From: a virus | DNA: 64,000 bases | IMG/VR virus record: IMGVR_UViG_3300044714_000052 | Location: 1-64,000 of that record | Strand: one strand, 5' to 3' | Shown here: positions 55,692 through 62,960 of the stretch, piece by piece | Layout of the letters: each line of letters opens with the position of its first letter | How positions within the stretch are numbered: position 1 is the stretch's first letter | The notes under the pieces: generated by a model | Databases searched by the model: none | Told to the model about the DNA's origin: nothing | What the model saw: only the letters and a program-made list of their open reading frames with translations | Made by a program: the position numbers and the translations under genes

Positions 55692-56750
55692 TCAAGTCAC
55701 CTCGGTTTCTGTATTGATGAGTTGATCCACAGTCCTGATTGGCACGCCATCCCAAGAGGTTACGGGGCGGCCGGCATAATCGTCGATCGACTGCAAGACG
55801 TTGCGGTTGCGCATCGACTGGATGTGCATCCAGTGGCGCCCGGTACGGTTCGTGTACCAGACCGGGCGCACGCTGGGACCGGGGTCCCGCGGGTCGTCGG
55901 TCTTGCTGATGCCGCTGAGTTTGCCGAGGGCCGGCGGCAGATAGACGGCCTCGGCCATGAGGGCAAAGAGGTCTGCGGCGTTCGGGCCGGCAAGACCGGC
56001 GTTGGTCGTGTCAATGTTGGCGATCCGCACGCCATAGCGCCAATCCTCGGGGCAAAAGCCGAGGCGCTGCCGGAACCAGACGGTGTATGCCTCAAAGCGG
56101 TTGCCGAGACTGTCGAAGGCGGGGACGGTGTTGCCCTTGTCCTCCATCGCGAGGCCCGCTTTGGAGCGCTCGGGGAAGACGCCGTAGAGGGTACGCGGCC
56201 CCCAGCCGAGCAGAAGTATCGACAGATTGGACGACCCAGTGCCGCCGCCGTTGATGACGTTGGTCGCGTTCGCGGCGTTGGCGGTGTTGAGCGTGTTGTA
56301 GAAGCTCATCACCCCCATGATCGCGCTTGGGTTCGCAACTGAGTTTCCGTAGAGCATGTATTCAGTGGCGGTCTGCGACATGCCTTCCAGGAAGGCCATG
56401 TCCTCGCTTTCGCAGAACGCTTCGGGGTCGCCGCTGTCTTCGGCTAGTTCCTGATCAACCTGGCTGTAATCCTGCAAGCTCGCGACAGAGATCGACGCTT
56501 TGCCGGTCGTCGATTTGCTGTACGGGACGCCCTGATTGTAGGAGCGGAAATAGCCGCCTGGCATCGACGTGCGGAAGGCGAATTCATGGCGCGTCTTGCC
56601 ATTGGCCATCTTCCAGGGAACATCGTCGTAAAACTCGTTTGCCTGGCTTAGAAGCTCGGCGATCATGGGAACTTTGCCGCCCGGATCAAGCCGATTGGCT
56701 ACATCAAGAATGGTCGGCCACTGACCTGTCGCCAAAGCGGGCGCTCCCAT
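55692..56750 (-). CDS. Major capsid protein, BPP-1 Bbp17-like (352 aa)
   Basis: MGAPALATGQWPTILDVANR LDPGGKVPMIAELLSQ-type start, VPYSKSTTGKASISVASLQD, QELAEDSGDPEAFCESEDMA and FLEGMSQTATEYMLYGN match BPP-1-type capsid proteins in order; the E-loop/P-domain plan is that of an HK97-fold protein. Preceded by a 100-bp leader with repeats and a start-proximal hairpin, as expected for the most expressed gene. Confidence 0.9.
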   Translation of the reverse strand: MGAPALATGQWPTILDVANRLDPGGKVPMIAELLSQANEFYDDVPWKMANGKTRHEFAFRTSMPGGYFRSYNQGVPYSKSTTGKASISVASLQDYSQVDQELAEDSGDPEAFCESEDMAFLEGMSQTATEYMLYGNSVANPSAIMGVMSFYNTLNTANAANATNVINGGGTGSSNLSILLLGWGPRTLYGVFPERSKAGLAMEDKGNTVPAFDSLGNRFEAYTVWFRQRLGFCPEDWRYGVRIANIDTTNAGLAGPNAADLFALMAEAVYLPPALGKLSGISKTDDPRDPGPSVRPVWYTNRTGRHWMHIQSMRNRNVLQSIDDYAGRPVTSWDGVPIRTVDQLINTETEVT

Positions 56751-56751
56751 A

Positions 56752-56768
56752 GGGTAGACGAACTACCC
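56752..56768 (-). promoter_or_regulatory. Start-proximal hairpin of the capsid mRNA
   Basis: In the mRNA, GGGTAG-TTCGT-CTACCC ends one base before the capsid ATG. No Shine-Dalgarno sequence is otherwise visible, so initiation may depend on opening this stem. Confidence 0.45.
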
Positions 56769-56781
56769 GCGCCCTTACTCA

Positions 56782-56810
56782 TGCTTACAATTAATGGTCC
56801 ATAATGTCAG
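56782..56810 (-). promoter_or_regulatory. Possible capsid promoter
   Basis: Minus-strand CTGACA, 17-bp spacer, TAAGCA; a weak -10. It begins two bases downstream of the repeated 15-bp element, so activator help is plausible. Confidence 0.35.
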
Positions 56811-56811
56811 A

Positions 56812-56847
56812 GGCTATTGGCGGGAATGTGTAGGCTATTGGCGGGAA
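56812..56847. repeat. Two tandem copies of GGCTATTGGCGGGAA (21-bp period)
   Basis: Copies at 56812-56826 and 56833-56847, identical to 35161-35175. On the transcribed (minus) strand the core is TTCCCGCCAATAGCC. They lie in the gap between the capsid gene and the 84-aa gene. Confidence 0.8.
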
Positions 56848-56854
56848 TGCGCCA

Positions 56855-57109
56855 TCAATTGTCGTTATCGGCCTGCTTCGCCATCCTATAGAGCAGCCTA
56901 AGCCTCTCCTTGCTATACCCATAACGATGGCGGAGTATTTTCCACATGATTTTGTCTATGTCGCGCGCCTTAACGATCTCGCGGCCAAGCTCTAGTGGCG
57001 AAACGCCGGGGTGCCGAACTAGCGTTCCTTTCTGCGGATAAACAGGTTTATTGCCAGGCATAAACCATGAGGCCCCGGCCGTGTTGTCCGCATTCTGACC
57101 CTTCGGCAT
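56855..57109 (-). CDS. Hypothetical protein (84 aa)
   Basis: ATG one base after the scaffold stop. MPKGQNADNTAGASWFMPGN and a basic helical end (ILRHRYGYSKERLRLLYRMA). Between scaffold and capsid genes; may be a head accessory. Confidence 0.55.
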   Translation of the reverse strand: MPKGQNADNTAGASWFMPGNKPVYPQKGTLVRHPGVSPLELGREIVKARDIDKIMWKILRHRYGYSKERLRLLYRMAKQADNDN

Positions 57110-57110
57110 G

Positions 57111-57941
57111 TCAATTACGCGCGCCGCCGCGGGAATGTGTATAAGCGATCCGCGATCCACCGCCGGGCGGCCGCCCTTGCTGCTCACGGGCCGATGGCGG
57201 CCTGGGCTGTGGCGGCGGGCCGCCTTGGGATTCATCGAGCATGTGCGATAGACGCACAAGCGCCTTAAACAAGGCATAGCTGTCGGTGGCTCCCGACACG
57301 CTAAGCCACTCGTTCATCTCGGCGTGATTGGTCGCGGTTTTCGCGGCGTCACCGCCTGGATCGCGGGCTATCAGATTGAGCATCCGAATTGCCGTGGCTT
57401 TGCTGGTCTCGAACCCGGCCCCGCCAACTTCCGGGTCGGCTGCGATCTTAAGCCGTTCGCCGCGACGGTATTCGGCAAAAGCGTCATGCTGAGCTTGCAA
57501 TGTGCGGTTGGCGAATTCTTCCATCGCCGCGGTGTGCATGCCCCACAGCTTCTCAGCCTGTTCCTTGGGAACATTGGCCTCCGTCATGATGGCTCGCACT
57601 TCGTCGAGCCGTTCGGCCGGGACTTCAAAGTTCTCCGGTATCGTGAATTCGTAGGCCGTCGCTTCGGGCGCGGCCGGCTCGGCTGCCTTCGCCTCACCCT
57701 CTGGTGCGGGCTTCGCCTCTTCGGGCGGTGTCGCCTGCAACAGCCCCGCTTCGTCGGTGTGCGGCTTGATCTGCGGCTCGGCCAGCGTGGGAGTGGCTGG
57801 CTCTGCGACAGGGGCTTCTGCTGGTGGCGCAGTTTCTACGGGCGCTGCAACTGGCTCTGGAACCGCAGTCGCACCAGCGGCGGCCTCAGGTGCCGCGACG
57901 GCGGGGGTCTCCGTCGGAATGGCCGGATGCTCTTCACTCAT
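57111..57941 (-). CDS. Capsid scaffolding protein (276 aa)
   Basis: GGAAAG precedes ATG. An Ala/Pro/Glu-rich N-terminal half (disordered) is followed by TAYEFTIPENFEVPAERLDE and ANVPKEQAEKLWGMHTAAME, the usual core of phage scaffolds (Y-x-F-x-x-P-E ... Q-A-E-K-L). The C-terminus is basic and Pro-rich and probably binds the capsid protein. Upstream of the capsid gene as expected. Confidence 0.75.
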   Translation of the reverse strand: MSEEHPAIPTETPAVAAPEAAAGATAVPEPVAAPVETAPPAEAPVAEPATPTLAEPQIKPHTDEAGLLQATPPEEAKPAPEGEAKAAEPAAPEATAYEFTIPENFEVPAERLDEVRAIMTEANVPKEQAEKLWGMHTAAMEEFANRTLQAQHDAFAEYRRGERLKIAADPEVGGAGFETSKATAIRMLNLIARDPGGDAAKTATNHAEMNEWLSVSGATDSYALFKALVRLSHMLDESQGGPPPQPRPPSAREQQGRPPGGGSRIAYTHSRGGARN

Positions 57942-58186
57942 AAACGATCTTTCCAATTATAGTCAGTCTCAACCGATGCCCAGCCGTTCGGCTTGCGCTC
58001 GCCGGCCCCCGCCAACCAACCCTCTCCCCACGCCTTCGCGCACACGGCAAATGTTGCTGGCGGGATCGGTGGCCGGCCGAGAAGCCCGGCCGTGTGGCCG
58101 GCCGATCGTGCCCAGGTGAGCGCTTCGGTAGATGCGCCGGCGGGTTTGGGCGCGGGCTCCGGGAAGACTTCCTTGTCAAAATTCAC
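57938..58186 (-). CDS. Hypothetical protein (82 aa)
   Basis: GTG start with 11-bp overlap. MNFDKEVFPEPAPKPAGAST, then CAKAWGEGWLAGAGERKPNG. The stop overlaps the scaffold ATG. No family recognised. Confidence 0.5.
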   Translation of the reverse strand: MNFDKEVFPEPAPKPAGASTEALTWARSAGHTAGLLGRPPIPPATFAVCAKAWGEGWLAGAGERKPNGWASVETDYNWKDRL

Positions 58187-58595
58187 GGTAGCGCCTTGGC
58201 GGTTTTGGCGGCGGCCGCAGATCGGGGTGATGCTCAGCCAGCATCTTTACGACGCCCTCTTGGCATAGCCGCATCCATTCGATGAACATTCGCTTCCCGA
58301 CGCGCTGCTCTCCGGTGAGAGCGTAAGTCGCCAAGGGGTCCGGGAATCCTGTCGGCGAGGCCACCGCATAGCGCTCGGCGAAGAACCCGGTCAGCTCCAG
58401 CGTCTTCCATGCCTCGCGGCGCCCGATCTCGCTGGCAAATACTTCGGTCCAGAAGGCTTTCGCCTCAGCAGCCTCACGTTTGCCGGCGTCCCGGATGCGG
58501 CGATGATGCGTCGGGTCCGCCAGGTTCGGAATTTGAGGAGCGTCTTCCTCAGCATCCTCGTCGGCGAAAGGCTCCTCACCGCGCTCATTGCTCAT
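58176..58595 (-). CDS. Bbp19-like head protein (139 aa)
   Basis: EVFASEIGRREAWKTLELTG, DPLATYALTGEQRVGKRMFI and EWMRLCQEGVVKMLAEHHPD follow the Bbp19 domain (GRxxLxxLLxxxG ... EGxRxxGxxLL). N-terminus acidic. Part of the BPP-1-like head cluster. Confidence 0.7.
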   Translation of the reverse strand: MSNERGEEPFADEDAEEDAPQIPNLADPTHHRRIRDAGKREAAEAKAFWTEVFASEIGRREAWKTLELTGFFAERYAVASPTGFPDPLATYALTGEQRVGKRMFIEWMRLCQEGVVKMLAEHHPDLRPPPKPPRRYREF

Positions 58596-58804
58596 GCCGG
58601 GATAACGAATTTCGTCCCGCACCAGGGGCAGAATCTGATCGGAGGCAAGTCATGCCCGATCTCATAATGCGCTGGGTACTCCTCTGGAGGATATCCGGGT
58701 TCTGTCACAGTTATTTCTTCTCCGTATCCCTCGGCATCAGTGCCCCGCTCGCGCGCTTTGGCAAAGACTTCGCAGCAATATTTGCTGGCTAGCTTCTCGC
58801 TCAT
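58592..58804 (-). CDS. Small zinc-ribbon protein (70 aa)
   Basis: ATGA overlaps at both ends. MSEKLASKYCCEVFAKARER and a C-terminal IRFCPWCGTKFVIP half-ribbon. Two Cys near the N-terminus could complete a zinc site. Confidence 0.6.
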   Translation of the reverse strand: MSEKLASKYCCEVFAKARERGTDAEGYGEEITVTEPGYPPEEYPAHYEIGHDLPPIRFCPWCGTKFVIPA

Positions 58805-58983
58805 CCTCCAAACCAACGCTTAAACGCGGAATTATCTACGTAGGTCAACTCTCCGGGCTTCATGCCTTCCATGCCCTTCGGGAGGGGCGGACGCTCCCCG
58901 ATGAACTTTGGTTCTTCCACGAGTCTGGACAGCTTCTGGTCGATCGAGGCGAGCAACGCGATAATCTGTTCTGCTTGAGTCAA
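58801..58983 (-). CDS. Small helical protein (60 aa), TTG start
   Basis: TTGA overlap gives the start MTQAEQIIALLASIDQKLSR. Pro/Gly-rich middle, aromatic end (SAFKRWFGG). Function unknown. Confidence 0.5.
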   Translation of the reverse strand: MTQAEQIIALLASIDQKLSRLVEEPKFIGERPPLPKGMEGMKPGELTYVDNSAFKRWFGG

Positions 58984-59453
58984 TGTATTACACTCCCCTC
59001 GGGAATTATGATGCCGCCCGGCGTCACGACCTGGACCGGCCGCGTGTCGCGATGCGGCCCCGGCATCGGCTCGGGTAGAATCATCCCGAGCTTGCCGGTC
59101 GCCTTCGTCCGCATCTCCTCGGCCTCGCGGGCAAACATGCGCAGATTCTCCGCGAGCTTCTTAAACCTGACATCTGCTTCCTTGCGCTCGTCCTTCGTCT
59201 TCGACCCGCGTATCCAAGCCCCGGCGCGGCGGTGGACCTCGCCCATCATGATCCCGATGTTGAGCCAACGGTAATCCTCGCGCCATGTGCAGGCTTGCTG
59301 GCACGCGCCCTCAATCAGTCGGATTTCCGACAGGAATGCGAAATATTCAAAGCCCCGGCGCGGATGCCACGCCAATTTCTCGCATCTTTCAGCAGCGAGC
59401 GCGAAGTTCTCCGAAAGGCACGAAAAGATTTCGATCTCGGTTAAGGCGCTCAT
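58980..59453 (-). CDS. Virion-region helical protein (157 aa)
   Basis: ATGA overlap. MSALTEIEIFSCLSENFALA, helices with RGSKTKDERKEADVRFKKLA and a beta-turn end (VVTPGGIIIPEGSVIH). No family recognised; between portal and scaffold. Confidence 0.5.
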   Translation of the reverse strand: MSALTEIEIFSCLSENFALAAERCEKLAWHPRRGFEYFAFLSEIRLIEGACQQACTWREDYRWLNIGIMMGEVHRRAGAWIRGSKTKDERKEADVRFKKLAENLRMFAREAEEMRTKATGKLGMILPEPMPGPHRDTRPVQVVTPGGIIIPEGSVIH

Positions 59454-59920
59454 GACTTGCGCGCGCTCTCGCGGATCGCGGCGAGCATATCCGCCTCCGG
59501 CCCCGGCAAAACTGGCGCGGGGCCAGCAGCCAGGGCCGGGAGGACGGTCGGGGCCAGCGCCGAAGCACCGGCTTGCCGCCGTAGCTCGCGAGCGCGGAAC
59601 CGATTGGCGGCCCGGCGCTTGTTCTTCGCTTTGCGGGATGCCCTCTGCTCGGCGGTGAGCGGGAAGGAGGCATAGACGGCGCGCGGCCCACAGAAGATAT
59701 TGAGCGACCCAGGCGTCACCGTCATACCTTCGAGAAAGGCATCGTCAGCGACGATGGGAGGCGCGACTACTTGCTGGTAATGCCAACCAATCGCCGCCAT
59801 CGGGTCAGGCTCGCCCTCCACCTTGCGGATTTCGGCAAGTTCTTCTTCGGTCGGCTCGGCATGCGGATCGTCCACAATCCAATGGCTCGCGCGAAGGCCG
59901 CGAATTTTGTGCTCGTTCAT
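59450..59920 (-). CDS. Virion-region protein with basic helix (156 aa)
   Basis: ATGA overlap. An acidic N-terminus (DPHAEPTEEELAEIRKVEGE) is followed by TVTPGSLNIFCGPRAVYASF, then a basic helix (ASRKAKNKRRAANRFRAREL) and an Ala/Pro tail. Function unknown. Confidence 0.5.
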   Translation of the reverse strand: MNEHKIRGLRASHWIVDDPHAEPTEEELAEIRKVEGEPDPMAAIGWHYQQVVAPPIVADDAFLEGMTVTPGSLNIFCGPRAVYASFPLTAEQRASRKAKNKRRAANRFRARELRRQAGASALAPTVLPALAAGPAPVLPGPEADMLAAIRESARKS

Positions 59921-61761
59921 CCTTGCCCCGCTTGCTGGCCACCACCGACCAATTGCCCGAGCGCCGAGTTGCCCCCGTCGGGCGGTATCGCCGCGAGGCC
60001 CTGCGCCGCCTGCACTGCCGGCTGTGCGAGTTGGGCCGCCTGCGCCAGCGCCGCGTGCTGCGCCTTCATTTGATCCATCTGCTCAACCTGCTGCGGCGTG
60101 TACGTGTCCTTAGCGGGGAAGCCGCTCAAATCGCAATAGTCCCGCATCGTCTCGTCAAGGTTGATGACCCGGATCGGCTGCGGCACGCCGGCGACCTGCG
60201 CGGCTTCGGCGAGTTTCCCGGCCAGCGCCAGCGTGCGTTCCATCGAGCCAATCTGCGCCTGGCGCTGCGCCTGCTTCATCATGCTCGTGTAGGTCAGCTT
60301 GATCGGGGTACCGCGCAGGGATTCGGGCATTGGCTTGACCAACCCGCGCCGCTGCATGATCGACACGACGCGCTGAATGCCGGAGGCGACCTCTTGCTCG
60401 AACAACTCGATGACCGGGCCGAGGAGTTGGATTTTCTCGGCGACCCGCTGGGACAGCTCGAACTCGTTTTTTGGCTGGATGCCCTCCATATTCGTGATCG
60501 CCATGAAGACATCGACGTTGAACGCCTTTTCGATCCGGGCCTCGACGCGCTCGATATCCTGGACGAGCGGGGCCATGCCCTGCCCGTTGACCTCGAAAGC
60601 CGGGTAAAACTGGGTCTTTCCGTCCTTGGCGTTCACATAGGTAATTTCGCCGGGCAAGATGCTGGCCGGCTTGCGCTCCAATTCGACATCCCCGACCATC
60701 GGCGGCCGGACCATCTTGTCGATGTACTCACCCTTGCGGCTCTCTTCCTGCTGAAGCTGCCGCGTGCCCGGCAGCGCGTCCATGCCCCAGCCGCGTCCAT
60801 AGGCATCGTTCGAGGTTTTCGACGCCCGCACTGCCATGAAGGGCCGCTCGGTGAACCCACGCCGCGACAGGGGACGCTCGCGTGCCCCACCACGCAGCCA
60901 GTAAAGCTCGCGGAAGGTGAAGTGGTCCGGCACCACCTTTATCTGCTTGCCGCCACGCCGCGAGGCGATCGGGTAGTTCGGCTCGATCGCATGGACGACG
61001 ATGAATTCCTTATCGACAGAAGCGCCGCCTCCTTCCCACGCTTTCCGTATTTCCAGCGGGCAGTTCTCGACCCTGAAGAACTCGACGATCTGTCCGACCG
61101 TGTAGGTGAACTCGCGGTAGAGCACGTCCACCGATAGCCGCGACCCGACTTGCAGGAAATACTCCCCGGCGCACGGGTTGTAGACCCGGATCACGTCCTC
61201 GTAGTCTTCGTAGATTATCAGCGGCGACGTGCCGAAAGTCGCCACGTCCTGAAACATCTGTGCGGATTCGAGATACCAGTTCGACCCGGCCATCACGGCG
61301 AGGATGCGCTCCGCCGTGTCGTCGAGCCACATGCGACCCGCTGCGTCCGGCTCGATCGACGATAGCGCCGGGTCCAGCCGGAACCACGGCCGGGACGGCG
61401 ACATTAGCCCAGACAGCATCCCCGCTGCGGCGATCCGCATCGCCAAGGTCGCCGTCTCGTTGACGATCGATTCGTTTACCGGAAAGCCGCGGTTGAAGGT
61501 GTTGGCGCTGATCCACCAATGCCAGCGATACGGCAAAATATACTGCGCGAGTATCGCCCAATGTTGCCACCAAGAGTAGCGCCACGATCGCAGCATGTTG
61601 AGCCGCGCTTCGACGCTCTGGTAGACGGTTGGCCAGTCTTCCCAGATCGGGCGCGGCTCGTAGTCGTTGTCGTTGACCGGCTGGAGCGCCAGGATGCCAG
61701 GGCCGGCCTGCTCGTAGGGAGCCGATCCGAAATCCTGAATGGCGGCGGCTGACTGGGCCAT
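59917..61761 (-). CDS. Portal protein, head-tail connector family (614 aa)
   Basis: YQSVEARLNMLRSWRYSWWQ HWA, IAAAGMLSGLMSPSRPWFRL, FQDVATFGTSPLIIYEDYED and GWGMDALPGTRQLQQEESRK are hallmark blocks of podoviral head-tail connector portals. Length fits the family. The C-terminal Gln/Ala-rich barrel helix (QMDQMKAQHAALAQAAQLAQ) points into the capsid. Ends in ATGA coupling. Confidence 0.92.
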   Translation of the reverse strand: MAQSAAAIQDFGSAPYEQAGPGILALQPVNDNDYEPRPIWEDWPTVYQSVEARLNMLRSWRYSWWQHWAILAQYILPYRWHWWISANTFNRGFPVNESIVNETATLAMRIAAAGMLSGLMSPSRPWFRLDPALSSIEPDAAGRMWLDDTAERILAVMAGSNWYLESAQMFQDVATFGTSPLIIYEDYEDVIRVYNPCAGEYFLQVGSRLSVDVLYREFTYTVGQIVEFFRVENCPLEIRKAWEGGGASVDKEFIVVHAIEPNYPIASRRGGKQIKVVPDHFTFRELYWLRGGARERPLSRRGFTERPFMAVRASKTSNDAYGRGWGMDALPGTRQLQQEESRKGEYIDKMVRPPMVGDVELERKPASILPGEITYVNAKDGKTQFYPAFEVNGQGMAPLVQDIERVEARIEKAFNVDVFMAITNMEGIQPKNEFELSQRVAEKIQLLGPVIELFEQEVASGIQRVVSIMQRRGLVKPMPESLRGTPIKLTYTSMMKQAQRQAQIGSMERTLALAGKLAEAAQVAGVPQPIRVINLDETMRDYCDLSGFPAKDTYTPQQVEQMDQMKAQHAALAQAAQLAQPAVQAAQGLAAIPPDGGNSALGQLVGGGQQAGQG

Positions 61762-61970
61762 CAGGGCTTGTCGTCAAGCAGCCGCTGGTTGATGCGGTTG
61801 ATCGGCAGCATGTGCGCCACCTTCGCTGAGATGAACGTCTCGATCGCCGAAGTCAGCCGCTCGGCATAGGGGCCCGACGGGATTTCGACGACAGCGATGA
61901 TCTGCCGGATAAGCGCGTGCCGGGCCACGAGAAGGTCATCGGCCGCAGTCATCAGGTCAGGCTCGCTCAC
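61761..61970 (-). CDS. Small helical protein (69 aa), GTG start
   Basis: GTGA overlap with the Pro/Ala-rich gene. MSEPDLMTAADDLLVARHAL, then helices ending PINRINQRLLDDKP. Precedes the portal; may be a connector accessory. Confidence 0.55.
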   Translation of the reverse strand: MSEPDLMTAADDLLVARHALIRQIIAVVEIPSGPYAERLTSAIETFISAKVAHMLPINRINQRLLDDKP

Positions 61971-62182
61971 TGGCCGGTCAAAGTTTTCTGCGCGGTCGGC
62001 GGTGTCGCGGCACCCTGGCCCGTCGTCAGGATCGTCCCCGACAACCCTCCGCCGGCAGCAGCGGCAGCCGCATTCGCCGCAGCAGCACCCGACGTTGAGA
62101 CGGCCGGCGTCGCTGCCGATGGTGGTGTTGGCGGGGGAGGAGGTGGGGGAGGAGCCGGTATCTTCGGCGCGAGGAAGCCCGT
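61967..62182 (-). CDS. Pro/Ala-rich protein with apparent ACG start (about 71 aa)
   Basis: AAGGAG lies seven bases before ACG-GGC-TTC. Translated from there: M/T-GFLAPKIPAPPPPPPPP, then an Ala-rich helix and GGLSGTILTTGQGAA. Similar phage proteins begin M-(x)-F-L-x-P-K-x-P-x-P-P-P between terminase and portal, so the start has probably changed from ATG to ACG. The only upstream in-frame ATG (62257) would overlap the HNH gene by 64 bp and has no such site. Confidence 0.6.
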   Translation of the reverse strand, partial: TGFLAPKIPAPPPPPPPPTPPSAATPAVSTSGAAAANAAAAAAGGGLSGTILTTGQGAATPPTAQKTLTGQ

Positions 62183-62193
62183 TTTCGTTCTCC

Positions 62194-62727
62194 TTACAGT
62201 AGCAACGCCTGCCCCGTGAAGGGGTTTTCCGAGCGCGCATGTTTTCTTAGATTGCACAAACCATGTGCAGCCGCAAGGTTTGTGACATCGTGCGTCCCGC
62301 CTTTGGCTAAAGGGATGACATGGTCAAGTGTGGCTGGGTTGCTTTTGGTGAACCGTTTGCGGCAAACGTGGCAGCTCGCTGCCCTCAGTACACGCTCCAC
62401 TTCGTCAGATGTCGCGGTCGCAGATGACTGGAGCTTTAGGGCGCGGCGCTTGGCTTCATGCGCTACCGCCCTGCGTTTGCCAATGGCGGTTTGCTTGTAT
62501 GCCGCCCTTACCGCGGCGCTCACATGCTTCCTGTCGGCGCAATATTTTAGCCGATCCTCGCGATTCGCCCAATAGTAAGCTATTGCGTAGGTCCGGCGAT
62601 AATCTTGGTGCCGCTGATATTCTGCCGGCCAGTCACGCTGCGGCCTGTTTGCCTCATACTCCGCAAGCTTCTCGGGGTGCGCCGCGCGCCAAGTCTTCAT
62701 GTACTCGCGCTTTTCGGCCGCATCCAT
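62194..62727 (-). CDS. HNH homing-type endonuclease (177 aa)
   Basis: TGATG overlap. An N-terminal basic region with Y-rich repeats (REYMKTWRAAHPEKLAEYEA) binds DNA in relatives. HNH domain: CHVCRKRFTKSNPATLDHVI PLAKGG and a final LCNLRKHAR. A freestanding HNH gene between terminase and portal is typical of packaging-associated or homing nucleases. Confidence 0.85.
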   Translation of the reverse strand: MDAAEKREYMKTWRAAHPEKLAEYEANRPQRDWPAEYQRHQDYRRTYAIAYYWANREDRLKYCADRKHVSAAVRAAYKQTAIGKRRAVAHEAKRRALKLQSSATATSDEVERVLRAASCHVCRKRFTKSNPATLDHVIPLAKGGTHDVTNLAAAHGLCNLRKHARSENPFTGQALLL

Positions 62728-62960
62728 CACCCAGCCTCTCCCATCTCGCGCGCGGCCTCGCACACCAATTCCGGGTCAATCGCCGTCGCCAATGCCTCGC
62801 GCACGACCAGCGCGCACTCCGGGTGCCCGTCGGCAATCGCCCGCACGCCCTGCGCCAGCGCTTCAGCATGCGTCTCGCACAGCACAAAGCACAGATGCAC
62901 GCTGACCGAATTGTGATTCGCGCACTCCGCTCGCGTCTCGACGACCCAGGCCGATTTCAT
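62727..62960 (-). CDS. Hypothetical protein (77 aa)
   Basis: ATGA overlap with the terminase stop. MKSAWVVETRAECANHNSVS, ADGHPECALVVREALATAID. No family recognised. Confidence 0.5.
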   Translation of the reverse strand: MKSAWVVETRAECANHNSVSVHLCFVLCETHAEALAQGVRAIADGHPECALVVREALATAIDPELVCEAAREMGEAG

